Both the position numbers and the translations under genes were made by a program. The notes beneath the pieces are model-generated. The model made no database searches. It saw only the letters and a program-made list of their open reading frames with translations, and had not been told where the DNA came from. From positions 2,871,955 through 2,935,954 of the forward strand of contig CM065690.1 of assembly GCA_017654935.2 (NCBI GenBank): DNA of 64,000 nt, in the 5' to 3' direction. This stretch comes from Phymorhynchus buccinoides. Taxonomy: Eukaryota; Mollusca; Gastropoda; Neogastropoda; Raphitomidae. Below, piece by piece: positions 22,620-33,539 of the stretch (the stretch's first letter is position 1; every line of letters begins with the position of its first letter).

Positions 22620-23235
22620 ATGATGTGTTAATCCAATTCCTGACGTAGGGACATTAATGTGTAATTCAGCCTTTAACCCTTTCCCCCCGATTCAGTGCCA
22701 AGGGTATTTTGATTGCGGACATATAATTTTGAAAATAGTCATGTATTGTATATATTTTATCATGAATTTTTTTTTATAGGGTATGCAATTTATGAAACAA
22801 GCATGAAATTTAGCTGTATTTTCGTATGGCGTGTTTATAACTTCTCACGTGGGGACATTTTAATTCAGCTTTAACCCTTCAGTGCCAAGGGCATTTTGAT
22901 CGCGGACAGGTATAATTTAAAAATAACTCCAGTGTTGGGTATTTCCATGTGAAAGCAGGAAATTTGGCATGATAGATTCTTATGTGTGTTTACCAATTTC
23001 TGACGTAGGGACATTGGCTATTTGCTTAACCCCCTTCAGTGCCAGCGGTATTTTTTTATTTGATCGCCAAAACAGTTATTTGTTTTAAAACAAATTCTAA
23101 TCTTGGGCAAATTTTATGTAACAAGCATGAAATTTGGCATGCTGGTTCTTAGGGTGTGTAATCCACTTCTGTGTAGGGTATCTTTGGTTTCAGCCTTTAA
23201 CCCCTCAGTGCCAAAGGCATTTTGATAGCAGAATT
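22620..23235. repeat. Degenerate satellite, period about 155-205 bp
   Basis: Three to four diverged units. Recurrent landmarks are TTCTGACGTAGGGACATT (22636, about 22843 as TCACGTGGGG, 22997, about 23165), TTTAACCC...CAGTGCCAAGGGC (near 22673, 22872, 23029, 23198), TTTTGAT-GCGGACA and ACAAGCATGAAATTTGGCATG. TTAACCCTTTC-AGTGCCA resembles a piggyBac-type terminus. Confidence 0.8.
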
Positions 23236-23329
23236 TTCATTCAACAAAACATTATTATGCTCAATGAAAATCAATGACTTGGGACTTGAATTGACACATG
23301 ATGAACACTACACAAACACGAACGCAAGC

Positions 23330-23520
23330 AAGCAAACGCACGCGCACGCACACGCACACCACACACACACACACACACCACACAAACACACACACACACC
23401 ATTACACACACACACACACCACACATACACACAACCGCACACGCACGCCACACGCACGCACACACACACACCACACACACACACACACACCACCCACAGA
23501 CACACACACACACACAGAAA
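23330..23520. repeat. (CA)n microsatellite
   Basis: CA repeat with frequent CACC and CGCA interruptions. Open frames across it are His/Thr or Val/Cys repeats. Confidence 0.94.
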
Positions 23521-23576
23521 GGAGAAAAGGGGGGACACTGAATAGGGAATACAAATAACACTATTTGCTGCCCTTA

Positions 23577-23735
23577 CTATTACTACTGCCTGCTGATGCT
23601 GCTGCTACTTGCTATACTACTAATACTACTCTACTACTACTATACTACTATACTCCTACTATACTACTGTGCTGCTACTACTACTACTACTACTACTATT
23701 CTACTACTATACTAACTACTACTACTACTCACTAC
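23577..23735. repeat. (ACT)n trinucleotide tract
   Basis: Irregular ACT/CTA trinucleotides with a TAATAATAAT end. A similar tract lies at 24345-24475, so the two bracket the intervening element. Confidence 0.9.
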
Positions 23736-24340
23736 TAAATAATAATAATTTAATAAGGCTTAGATAGCGCATAATCTTGCCAAAGCAACTCAATGCGCGT
23801 TTTCACTCACCATTCGTACAAACACTTTATAACAGACTGGTTCCACGTATCCTCACCATACATCTCTATGAAAAATTACTACTTAGAAAAGCATTTGCAT
23901 ATAATCATAACACAACACACTAACACCCACCTCCCTTCACACACCCCACCTCAACCATCACCCACCCCCCACCCATCTCCGCCCCCCTACTCCCCCCCCA
24001 CCCCATACACCCCCACGACGCGCACGCGGTGTAACCGCATACTCAACGTTTCAATGAGCGGGAGACAGGAGTGGGGAAGGATATAGACGTTACAGAGAGA
24101 AAGCTTTCCGAAGAAGTGGTTTTTAGTTGGGACTGAAGGAAGGAAGGAGTGACTGGTACGGTATGCGTCAGGGAGGATAATTCCAAACGTTGAGTTAGAG
24201 CAACAAACAAAACGCTCTCTCACCCGAAAGATTTCAAGAACCGCTAGGAACTTAGAAGTGACCGGAAGAAGAACGAAGAGTACGAGAGCTTTGGTAGTGC
24301 AGAGAGACGAGAGAGGTATTGAGGAAGAATTTGCAAAAGT
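23736..24340 (-). mobile_element. SINE-like element, minus orientation
   Basis: Read on the minus strand, the end is AAAACGCGCATTGAGTTGC followed by TTATGCGCTATCTAAGCC and TTATTAAATTATTATT: the GCGC tail plus ATT repeat seen on SINE/LINE 3' ends. The plus-strand block GAAGTGGTTTTTAGTTGGGA followed by GAAGGA, CAGGGAGGATAATTCCAAACG and AAAACGCTCTCTCACC resembles the conserved body of a widespread marine-invertebrate repeat. ACT-type trinucleotide repeats flank both sides. Confidence 0.5.
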
Positions 24341-24344
24341 GACT

Positions 24345-24475
24345 ACTAATGCTGCTGCTACTGCTACTGCTATGCTACTATACACTACTACTACTGCTAC
24401 TACTACTACTACTACTACTTACTACTACTACTACTACTATACTTTACTACTATACTACTAAACTACTATTACATA
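24345..24475. repeat. (ACT)n trinucleotide tract
   Basis: ACT/CTA repeats with GCT interruptions, about 130 bp. Confidence 0.92.
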
Positions 24476-25200
24476 AACAGCTGGTAATTGTCACGACAAT
24501 CTGAATGTCGTGTGATACTTTCCAGTTAAGCCAATAATCACAGCTCAAAAACAAATTTGATATAGCAATCAGATGGTCTTTCTGGGTAATAGGAGAGAGA
24601 GACTTGTATTTGCCTTGTACTATCGAAAAAACTGTTTATGTGTGATCGTGTGTGTTCGCGGCATTAGGTATATGACATGGTCGCGCAATTGGTATGTGAA
24701 TGGCGCGCAATGGTCTGTCAAAATCGGATGACACCATGGTCGCGCTTTTTTTTTTTTCCTCAAAAGGCGCGCTAATGGTCTGTACCGCTCGCCCCCCTAA
24801 CAACACCGTACCAGGGATTTTCTTTTAGCAGGAATAAATGGAGAGGAGAGAAAAAAAACAATAACCTTAAAACATAGCATACCCAGCCAATGAAATACAG
24901 GCCATTAGTCGTATTTGGTCCTTTTATGGAGGGCTCAACATACAGAGGTTCGATGATACATACGTATCAATGTAAATGAAAGACGACAGACAGCAAGCAA
25001 ATAGTAAAGAGTTCAAAATGAAAGAGAAGACTGAGGTGAAAATTAAGATATAAAGAAGACTGAGTAGAACTCATTCTAGAGACAGAAAAAAAAAGAGAGG
25101 GCAATAGTACTGACAACAAGTTGAGAGAAGAATGCTGAGTAAGTGTTAACTCTAAGGAAAGTAAATGCGTACAAAAAGCTAGAAAAATTTGACTTGTCAG
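24476..25200. other. Non-coding spacer
   Basis: Has two TGGTCGCGC-containing lines near 24680 and 24740 (GCGCGCAATGGTCTGT and GCGCGCTAATGGTCTGT, a short direct repeat). Nothing else recognised. Confidence 0.5.
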
Positions 25201-25205
25201 AGAGC

Positions 25206-25352
25206 TTCACACACACACAGCCGTGCAACGCGCACGCACACGCGCGCGCACGCACGCACGCACACACGCGCGCACGCACACGCACACGCACGCCACGCAC
25301 ACACACACACAACACACACACACACACCACACACACGCAGACACGCACACAA
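25206..25352. repeat. (CA)/(CGCA)n microsatellite
   Basis: ACAC and ACGC repeats with CACC interruptions, about 145 bp. Confidence 0.94.
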
Positions 25353-25659
25353 ACAAATACATATGCATAAGCAATGTACATAGCCAAACAAGAATATCAA
25401 GCATATTATGCAGAGACTCGTGGAGGGGGCAGGGTCGTCCAGCTCCCCGTATGAGGACGAGGCATCAAGCCACTGCCCCTTCCGCTTCAAGAATCCATTT
25501 CCATTTTGAAAGGGAGGGGGTGAGCGCATAGAAGCTGAGCAGGCTCGCTCCGGCTAATTCAGTAAACTTTCTGCAGAGATAATTGCATGAAGCAGGCCTG
25601 CCAGCTCAAAAACATGGCTACAATCCCCGGACTTCCAGTCAGTCCATAAGAGGTTTGTC

Positions 25660-25836
25660 CTTCTTCCCTCTCTCTCTGCACTCTCTCCCTCTCTCTCCCT
25701 CTCTCTCTCTCCCGCTGTCTCTTTTCTCCCCCCCTCTCTCTCTCTCCCTCTCTCTCTCACCTCTCTCCTCTCTCTCTCTCTCTCTCTCTTTTTCTTCCTC
25801 TCCTTCTCTCTCTATCTACTCTATCCTCCTATCTCT

Positions 25837-25883
<47 letters not shown>

Positions 25884-25892
25884 CTATCTCTA

Positions 25893-25925
<33 letters not shown>
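25660..25925. repeat. (CT)n microsatellite, interrupted
   Basis: CT repeat with CCCT, CTAT and TTT interruptions. It lies beyond the 3' side of the minus-strand jockey-like element. Confidence 0.95.
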
Positions 25926-25927
<2 letters not shown>

Positions 25928-26109
25928 AACACACTCACTTGGAATGCCAAGCTATTCATTTCAAGTCATGAGAGTCCCGTTCGAGTTACCTATCAATTCA
26001 ATGACAGTGAGTCACGGCAGATCCTAACGAGACCAATTGATTAATTTAGGAGAACACGAGCTCTTAACGACCCACCAGCTCCTCTGATCTATGGCCCCTA
26101 CTCCCTAAT

Positions 26110-26400
26110 TTATTCTTTCTTTGGAGCAGGCCCTGGTGGTGTACCGCCTGGCGCTGATGATGCTGCGCTGGCGGGGCCTGCTGCGATGGAGGCGTCGGTT
26201 TGCTGGTTCCACTCCACTACAGTCCTTACGAAGAAAGAGTTCTTGTACTGATCTGTGAGGCATGATCTTACTTTAAAGCCGCGGGAATTACATACAGCTT
26301 GTCTCCTCACGATGTTATCACTTGTACAATCCGTGAAGTGTGTCTGTCTGATCCTACGACGGTCGGAGGCAACTGGGGTTAGGAAGGCCTCAGAAGGCAA
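26110..26400 (-). pseudogene. C-terminal end of the jockey-like polyprotein
   Basis: About 96 residues in a frame different from the RT. It contains QAVCNSRGFKVRSCLTDQYK and NSFFVRTVVEWNQ, the conserved LINE C-terminal SFFxRTVxxWN motif, then an Ala/Pro-rich end and a stop. The shift relative to the RT is near 26390-26400. Confidence 0.85.
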
Positions 26401-27631
26401 TGCTTGGAATTTGTCCTTCAGCTATCTTGTACAGCAGGTTTAGACGCTGCTTGCTCCGCCGTTCCTCAAGTGATGTAAGGCCCAAGTCAGCTAGCATCTT
26501 TGAGACGCAGCCCGGATTCCTAGACTTGTAGTCCTTGGTGATGAAGCGGGCTGCCTGTCTCTGAATTCGCTCCAACCTGTCCACGTCCTGTTTGTTGTAT
26601 GGATCCCACACTGTTGCTGCGTATTCTAGTCTGGATCTGACTAGTGAGATGTAGGCAAGGCGTCTGCTCTCAGGAGGGCAGTTTCGTAGATTTCTGCGCA
26701 GGAATCCCACCATAGATCCAGCTTTCTTGCAGATTTGGTTGATGTGGGTGGTCCATTTCATGTCCGCTGACAGCTGGACTCCAAGGTACTGGCTGTGTTG
26801 GACTTGCTGCAAGGGGGTGCCGTTTAGCTTGTATAGGTACTTGGACTTCTGCCGGACGGGAAGGATGGTACACTTGGATGCATTAAAACGCATTCCCCAA
26901 GTTTTGGCCCAGTTCTCAAGGTTTTGAAGATCTTCTTGTAAGGTGATGTGGTCCTGAAAGTTTGTTATTTTGCGGTATAGGAGGCAGTCATCAGCAAATA
27001 GCCTCACAGTTGATTTTACACTTTCCGGCAGGTCATTCAGGTGGCACAGGAACAGTAATGGGCCCAGGACTGTGCCTTGAGGAACGCCCGATTCCACCAC
27101 CACTTCTTCTGATGTTTCGCCTTCCAGTACCACTTTCATCTTTCGTTGGGTTAGGAAACTTGTGATCCAGGTGTGGATGGGTCCTCGGACACCGTAGTGG
27201 TCCAGTTTGTGTAGCAACTTGCCATGGGGCACCGTATCAAACGCCTTGCTGAGGTCAAGGATGGCTACATCTACTTGCTTCTTGGTGTCAAAGGACTCGA
27301 GGAGATCGTTTACTGTGGTCAGAAGCTGGGTCTCACAAGAAAAGCCTGATCTGAACCCATGGTGTTTGTTGGTCAGGATGCTGCGTTTTTCCAGATGGTT
27401 TCGGAGATGGTGGGATATGATATGCTCTAGTATGTTGCAGGCTACAGAGGTCAGAGAGACTGGTCGGTAATTTTCTGCTCTGTTTCTGTCTCCCTTTTTG
27501 AAGACCGAAGCGATGTTTGCCGTAAGCCAGTCCCTAGGAAGCTGCCCTGATTGGATAGAGCGATTATAGATACAGGTTAGAATTGGGGCGATAGTTTGAG
27601 AGCAGGTTTTAAGTATCTTGCTTGGTATCAT
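26390..27631 (-). pseudogene. Jockey/CR1-like reverse transcriptase, nearly intact
   Basis: A 413-residue open segment with a complete non-LTR RT: NIASVFKKGDRNRAENYRPV (block 2), NKHHGFRSGFSCETQLL, AILDLSKAFDTVPH (block A), ESGVPQGTVLGPLLF (block B), LFADDCLLY (block C, FADD), QYLGVQLSADMKW (block E) and the C-terminal RLERIQRQAARFI. All catalytic aspartates are present. The start used is an internal Met; the true protein would extend upstream past the TGA at about 27640. It would copy its own RNA by target-primed reverse transcription, but there is no endonuclease in this copy. Confidence 0.92.
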
Positions 27632-27905
27632 GTCTGGTCATGAGGCCTTAGAAGAGTTTAAATTCCTTAATAGTTTTTCAACTCCGTTGACATCAATACG
27701 GAGGAGGTCCAGGTCTGGGTAAGGAGGTTCAGGCATATCTGGGGGTGGCGAGTTGTCGTCTTTGGTGAATACCGAACTAAACTGATTCAGTAGGATGCTT
27801 GCTTTGGCGTGGCTTTTACTGAGTAAGTTCAGTCCATCCTTCAGGGGTGCGACACCTACATTATCTTGACGTTTCGACTTGACGTAGCGCCAGAAGGGTT
27901 TTGAG

Positions 27906-28020
27906 TGAATTGGCCGGAAGTGGCCGGAAGTCTTTGAAGTGTCCGGAAGTGACCGGGGAAAAAATGTTTATATTTAGATGGACAGGGAAATGGAATGTTT
28001 ATATTTAGATGGACAGGGAG
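27906..28020. repeat. Short direct repeats
   Basis: TGGCCGGAAG occurs twice (near 27910 and 27920), with a related GTCCGGAAGTGACCGG after it. ATGTTTATATTTAGATGGAC occurs at about 27964 and about 27997, a 33-bp period. Both lie at the 5' truncation point of the LINE. Confidence 0.7.
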
Positions 28021-28084
28021 TACATTAATATGTTGGACGTGAAGTCAATAAAAAAACAGAAAGAAAATTTAGAAACTGCTGATC

Positions 28085-28720
28085 ATGCCTCGTCTCTCTC
28101 TGTGTGCGGTGTTGTGTGTGTGTGTGTGTGTGTTGTGTGTGTGTGTGGTGTGGTGTGGTGGTGTGTGGGGTGTGGTGTGTGTGTGTGTGTGTGTGTGTGT
28201 GTTTAAGAAAGTGGTTGAGTTATTCTGCTTGCTCTGTTTTTTCACGGGCTTGCAACCATTTACTGAGGACGTGGAGGAGGAGGGGAGGAGGAGATGGAGG
28301 AGAATGGAGGAGTGGAGGAAGGAGGAGTTGGAAAGTTACCACATATGTACCGTACCCATTATGACTGTATGTGTTGAGAAGGAAAGAGAAGGGAAATTAG
28401 AGATGTCACCATCTGGTGCGGTAACCGGAAAAGAGAAGTTGTGGAATGTAAGAGCTAGGATCTGTGAGGAAGAAGGGAAGTAATTCAAGTGTGTGTGTGT
28501 GGGGGGGGGGGGGGGGGGGAGAGTATATTAAAGAATGTGGTGGTTCTGCCACATGCTCTGTGTTTCACGGGGCTTGCAACCGTTTACTGAGGAAGAGGAG
28601 GAGAGAGGGAGGAGGGAATGAGGAGGAGGAGGGAATGAGGAGAGGAGGGAAGGAGGAATGGAGGAGTGAAAACCGTTACACATATGGTACCCATAACCCA
28701 TTATGACGTATGTGTTGAGT
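28085..28720. repeat. Tandem duplication, about 370 bp, with GT/G tract
   Basis: Copy 1 (28110-28385) and copy 2 (28485-28720) share a GT-rich start, GTTTTTTCACGGGCTTGCAACC versus GTTTCACGGGGCTTGCAACC, TTTACTGAGGA, a GGAGGAG-rich block, ACCACATATG/ACACATATGGTACC and CATTATGAC...TATGTGTTGAG. Copies differ by many small indels. Purine-rich, no gene. Confidence 0.8.
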
Positions 28721-28854
28721 ATGTGTTCATATAAGCTCATCCAAATCAACATTCAAGCACTGAAAGCATGGCGGGATTGATCTTTTTGCCATATAAGGAA
28801 CATCGAAACAAATCAAGCACTGGAAAGGCATGCGGGAGTTGTCTCACATCACAT

Positions 28855-28945
28855 TACTTTGACCTGAAGTCAAGTACTTTGACCTTGGAGTCCAGTGGCT
28901 AAAAATGAAGCACGGCCGTCATTCTAGATGTAATAGGTGACTTGA
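28855..28945. repeat. TTTGACCT-type direct repeats
   Basis: ACTTTGACCTGAAGTCAAGT and ACTTTGACCTTGGAGTCCAG are repeated, followed by GACTTGAAGTCCAG. It is similar in style to the TGACCTTTGACC repeats at 35560-35600 and 62388-62430. Confidence 0.5.
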
Positions 28946-29204
28946 AGTCCAGAAAAGAAACAACCCCCCACCATAATCCGAAACGCACTGGACTCTTAAA
29001 ATCTCTCATATGTGGCTCCAGTGCCATGGCCCCAGTAAGCCGCTCCAGCCGGCGGGTAAACCATGATGAGGATAGCGTTTCCAATGCACTACTTGGGGCG
29101 GATGGGCAGCTGCGGCCTAACGGCCCAGAGCCGGAGGGGTCTCAAGACAGACTCAAACGGCCAGGTGGACAGACAGCAGTGGAGTACATCAAGGGCAAGA
29201 TGCC

Positions 29205-29410
29205 ACCAAGACTGTAGTTTCGGACCGACTCCAAGGCAGCTCTTCAGTCACTGAATTATGATGCCCCGGACAGGAAACCAGAAGCTACAGAAGGACTGTT
29301 CTCCTCCTGGGGAGCCACTGTAGTCCTGCAGTGGATCCCTGCCCACTGCGGAATTCAATAGGAAATGTGAGGCGACACCAAACTGGCAAGATGGATGAGA
29401 CCTTAGCACT
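29205..29410 (+). pseudogene. RNase H fragment of a non-LTR retrotransposon
   Basis: The plus strand reads RTDSKAALQSLNYDAPD (about 29222-29270) and ATVVLQWIPAHCGI (about 29317-29358), followed by stops. TDSKAALQSL and VVLQWIPAHCGIxGNE are the second and last catalytic blocks of the RNase H domain carried by some LINE polyproteins. The upstream RT is not recognisable (28945-29205 is coding-like but unassigned), and the frame dies at TAG just after CGIQ. It is a decayed fragment. Confidence 0.75.
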
Positions 29411-29439
29411 GCCAGATTGATCACAGAGATATATATGGT

Positions 29440-30425
29440 AATCATCAGCCGATTCAGTAGTTTAGGCTATGTAAGCCCCTAAACACAACATTCAAATGCT
29501 GCTGCGCTCATCATCATCCGTTCAGTAGGTAGTTAGTAAAGTAAAGCACTTACTACTCAAAGGTTGCTGCACAAACATCATCAGCCATTCAATAGTTTGT
29601 GTATGTAAAGGCTACATCACCAAGGCATCATCATATCAGCCGTTCGGTAGAGTAGGCTATGTAAACTAAAACATAACTGCAACTCAAAGGATGATAATCA
29701 TCATCCATTTCGGTAGTTTAAGGCAATGTCAAAGTTACATCCACAAGACAGCAGTAGCAGCAGCAGTCGTTCAGTAGCTTAGGCTAGTAAACCGAAAACA
29801 TTATACACAAGAGTTTGATGAGCATCATCATCATCCGTTCAGAGTTTAGAGTTTTGAAAAGGCAAACAACAAGAGTACATCATCATCATCAACATCATCA
29901 TCATCATCATCATCCCATCATCATCATCATCATCATCAGAGTCATCATCCGAGAGATTAGCTATGAAAACAACAATAGACTATACTCAAAGGCTCCTGCA
30001 CACTACTAGTGTTCCATTCAGTTTAGTTTTAGTTTTGAAAAGGTAACTATCATCAAGATCAATCAGCATCAGCAGCCAGTCTTTACACAAATGTGGTGCT
30101 ATAAACGAAAAACACGACTACCACGCAAAGGCTGCTGTGCATCATCAATCATCATCCAGTTCAGTAATTTAGGCTACGTAAACTAAAATGCTATTATTCA
30201 AAGGTTGTTGAACATCATCATCATCCGCTCAGTATAGCTTAGGCTATGCCAAGATGACATCATCAAGAGTATTGTCATCACCAGCCATTCAATTGGTTAG
30301 GCTATAACAAGGTTGCATCACCATTGTAGAGGTGATATCACCAAGCGCATTGTCATCATCCTCTGTTCAGAAGCTTAGGCAATGTAAGCGAAAACCCTAC
30401 TACTACCAGCCAAAGGCTGCTGCAG
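29440..30425. repeat. Degenerate 75-100-bp minisatellite with embedded (ATC)n
   Basis: About 10-12 diverged units built from CATCATC, CCGTTCAGTAGTTTAGGCTA, TGTAAACTAAAAAC and ACTCAAAGGCTGCTGCACA blocks. Near 29878-29945 the ATC trinucleotide has expanded. No gene. Confidence 0.85.
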
Positions 30426-30890
30426 ACAAAAAATACAAGTGTTTTTGGTTTCTTCTTCTCCTCCCAAATACACACTCCAATAAACAATAAAACAATCAAT
30501 AAAGCTTTAGGAGCCTGATGTAGAAAATGCTAATGCGTTGACAGCCGTCAGCTTATTAGTGGGAAGAGAGGTATTCCATCATCTTCAATGTTGCTTAAAC
30601 AGACCCTGGTGTTTCCGCGTCTATCATCATAACTTGTTTAATATCAACCAACATTTTAAAAAATACCATGTCAATTAAAGCAGCAGCAACAACAACCAGC
30701 ATCTTCATCTCTATTCCCACCTAATTTAACAAAGATTATGTGTTGATAAAGTCATCCTCAAATTGTATTAAGTCGAACTACAAACGAAACATTTGTTTGC
30801 AAACTAACACCAATCATTTTCCTCATTATCACTCAGCCTCCTCATCTCCTCCAATTTCATTCCTTTTAACTGATAGCGCAGCGATCACAT
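30426..30890. other. Non-coding spacer
   Basis: No recognisable feature; AT-rich. Confidence 0.5.
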
Positions 30891-30894
30891 TGTC

Positions 30895-31445
30895 GTGAGA
30901 TGCTTCACAACTCGATACAACCCCGTGTGCGATGAAATTATTGGCTTACTCAATCTTATCCACATGGTCTGCAGAGGGAAACTGCAATGTTCCCTTTTCC
31001 TCCAGGCCTTGACTGCTCACAGTGGCCACAGTGTACATGATATGGTGCAACAACCTGCCCACCCACCTTTTTCAGGGCAACCTGACGATGCACAGGGTGG
31101 TTCATCAACATCAGTGCAAGGACAAGGTGAGCAGCACGCACAGTCACGTGGAAGGGTGAACTTTTGTGCCCCAGAACCACGACGAATGGTTGAGCAGTCT
31201 TCTGAGATTGAGGAGTCCCCGATGCATTCTGATCTTCCCTAACCACAGCCAGAACAGCTGCCACAAATTTCAGATCTTACAGCCAGTGACTCCATAGTAA
31301 ATCCAAAATGCTCAGAGAAAGACAAGAACACGAACAGCAATTCACAGTCTTCACTTCAAAACGCAATGGACAAGGATGTTGCTGGTGCAACAGGCATGTC
31401 AACAGGTGATGGCCCAACAGGACCCATTCCAGGGCCTGGTGGATG
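30895..31445 (+). pseudogene. Coding-like Gln/Ser/Thr-rich stretch, unknown
   Basis: An open segment of 115 residues (30895-31242), a TAA, then 67 more residues in the same frame to 31445. The composition is rich in Gln, Ser, Gly, Pro and Asp, with pieces such as SGQPDDAQGGSSTSVQGQGE and ATGMSTGDGPTGPIPGPGG. Similar composition continues in broken frames to about 31960. This looks like a low-complexity linker region of a decayed protein or a pseudo-exon. I do not recognise a domain or a family. Confidence 0.3.
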
Positions 31446-31959
31446 ACGATGAGCAGACACAGTCAAAACGTCATCAGCTCTATCCAAGGTCAAGCCATCC
31501 AACAGATGAGCAATCGCAGCCTTCGTGACGCCGTCACAGGATGTGGTTCAGGACACCAATAAAGCATGCAATGGCACACTACAGATGTTCAGGTGAGGGT
31601 CATAGTAACACTGAGGATACAACAAAGGACAGCGCAAATGATAGTCGCATGAGCTAAGACTTCCAACACTGTTCTGAAGCTGGACAACAAAACACACCAC
31701 AGATAAAGGCTAACATCGGACAGCCCATTCACAAACAGGACAGCGGCCCCTTCATAGCGACACTAGATGGATCAAAAGGACCTGCTGCCAGCCAAAATCA
31801 CAAATGGTGGCAGCACAAAACAGTCCGGCTTACCTCCCAAGCCCCCCCCTTCATCCCCCAAAAATGATCAACAGAAACAAATAGGGAGCAGGCCAAGACC
31901 CATACCACAGACGAAAGCCAACAGGTGGAGTCTATTGTAAAAGGAACAGAAATTAGCAG

Positions 31960-33535
31960 GAAACATTAAATTTTGTTACTCAATGTTCAAAATCTGTCCC
32001 AAAACCTCGTGAACCAGGACTTGTGAGTTTCATAAGTCGGTTGATGCGTTCTGCGCATTAGAGAACCTTCATGTTATCAAAGGTTCGACTTTTTCATACA
32101 TTTTGAAGAATATTGTGTTTTTTTCAGTCCTTAGCTATTAAGCTGCATAAATATGGAAGAGGGTTGGTGGCGTGCAGTTTTGTGAGAAAGTCACAGTAAA
32201 GAATGTTGTCACACAGCTAGATTGCAATACATTAATATGGTGTGTCTAAGTTTTCAAAAACATATTTTTGGTAATCGACATTATATAATATAGCACTATA
32301 TTTACCCCCATGCAAAGTCCATACTATAAAGATCTGATAACTAACAGTCAAATGTATTGTCTGAAGCATTTATCTTGAACTTGCAAACAAATGGAGATGA
32401 TTCCCATATTCTGTCGGGGATTTTAATGCCCGAATTGGAGAGTGGATTGTCTAGGAAAGATGATGATGACGATGTTATGATTTCGATGCCAACAACCTTG
32501 TTTCTTCTAACTAATATCTGGATAGGTCACAAACCGTTTGGTAAAATCTTAATTGATTTTTGTACAAACTTTTGATGCTTTCCTCTCAATGGTATGCATA
32601 GCGGTGATCTGGATGGAAGCTTACATCATTGATAATCAGGCAATAGTGTGATGACTATGTGATTATTTTACTGAACGTATTGTTCATCTAAACATGTATT
32701 TCAAATGGTAGTCGTGTTGAATCTCCCACACATGCCTATCTTACTGTCAATTCCAGTAAAACAATGTCATACAAAATCTTCAAGCACAAAGAAACGAGAA
32801 TTGACTGAACGCATTGTATGGGACAATGACAACGCAAACCCTTCTTAGAGAAACAACTCTAGTAAGCCAAAGAAAGCATCCAGAAGCATCCAGCTTTTAG
32901 TTGATACAGACGGATGCTGTTTTGGGGGGGCCCAATTTTTTTTTTTTTTTGGGATGCATTTAACAAACATTGTCTCGCTGGTGAATGCATGAACAAGACA
33001 ATCCCTTTAAACAGTTCAGGCAAACAAAGCGAAAATTGGTCGATCATGGAATGTTTCTCAGAAAAAGGGAAAGCTCGTGCGCACTAAATGTCTTAAATGC
33101 TACAGTTAAAAATAAAAGAATTAAAAGCTATGTACGATGGTAACGAAAAGTGTACAAAGGACACTCGTAAAAGGAAAGAAAAAATCGTAGGAACAAAAAA
33201 ATACACCAAAACTTTATTGATTTAAAGCACAAAAGAAAAAGTTTGGATACAGTGACGTCGCTAGACAAGGAGGAAGAAACAGGCCGATATTGAGTATACA
33301 CATGTGGAAAGAACATTTTCATAAGTGTTAGGGGTGAAGCCTTATTGGAGCAACAAAGTAGCATAGCAATCCACTGCTTGACAATCATAATACACAGGTC
33401 ATAATTTGTTTCGTCTACTTTACTTGATAAACCAATCTCAGAAGAAGAAGAAATGGATCTGAAACCAGGGAAACGCATGGGCTTTGAAAATTTGTGTTCA
33501 CTTTCTTAAATGTGCCATTGATGTTATGTTCCTTT
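31960..33535. other. Non-coding AT-rich spacer
   Basis: No gene recognised. There is a G7/C3/T15-containing homopolymer cluster near 32926-32951. Confidence 0.5.
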
Positions 33536-33539
33536 TCTA

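Larger units (their letters stand above)
26105..27905 (-). mobile_element. Jockey/CR1-like non-LTR retrotransposon, 5'-truncated
   Basis: Coding sequence runs from a pre-RT segment at about 27905 (starting KPFWRYVKSKRQDN) to a C-terminus at 26110. The endonuclease and everything upstream are missing. An in-frame TGA at about 27640 interrupts KAS-x-PDMIPSKILK, the conserved 'KAxGPDxIP' block, and a frame change near 26390 separates the last 90 residues. Apart from those two lesions it is well preserved, so the insertion is relatively recent. A relative of its C-terminus lies at 42990-43165. Confidence 0.9.
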
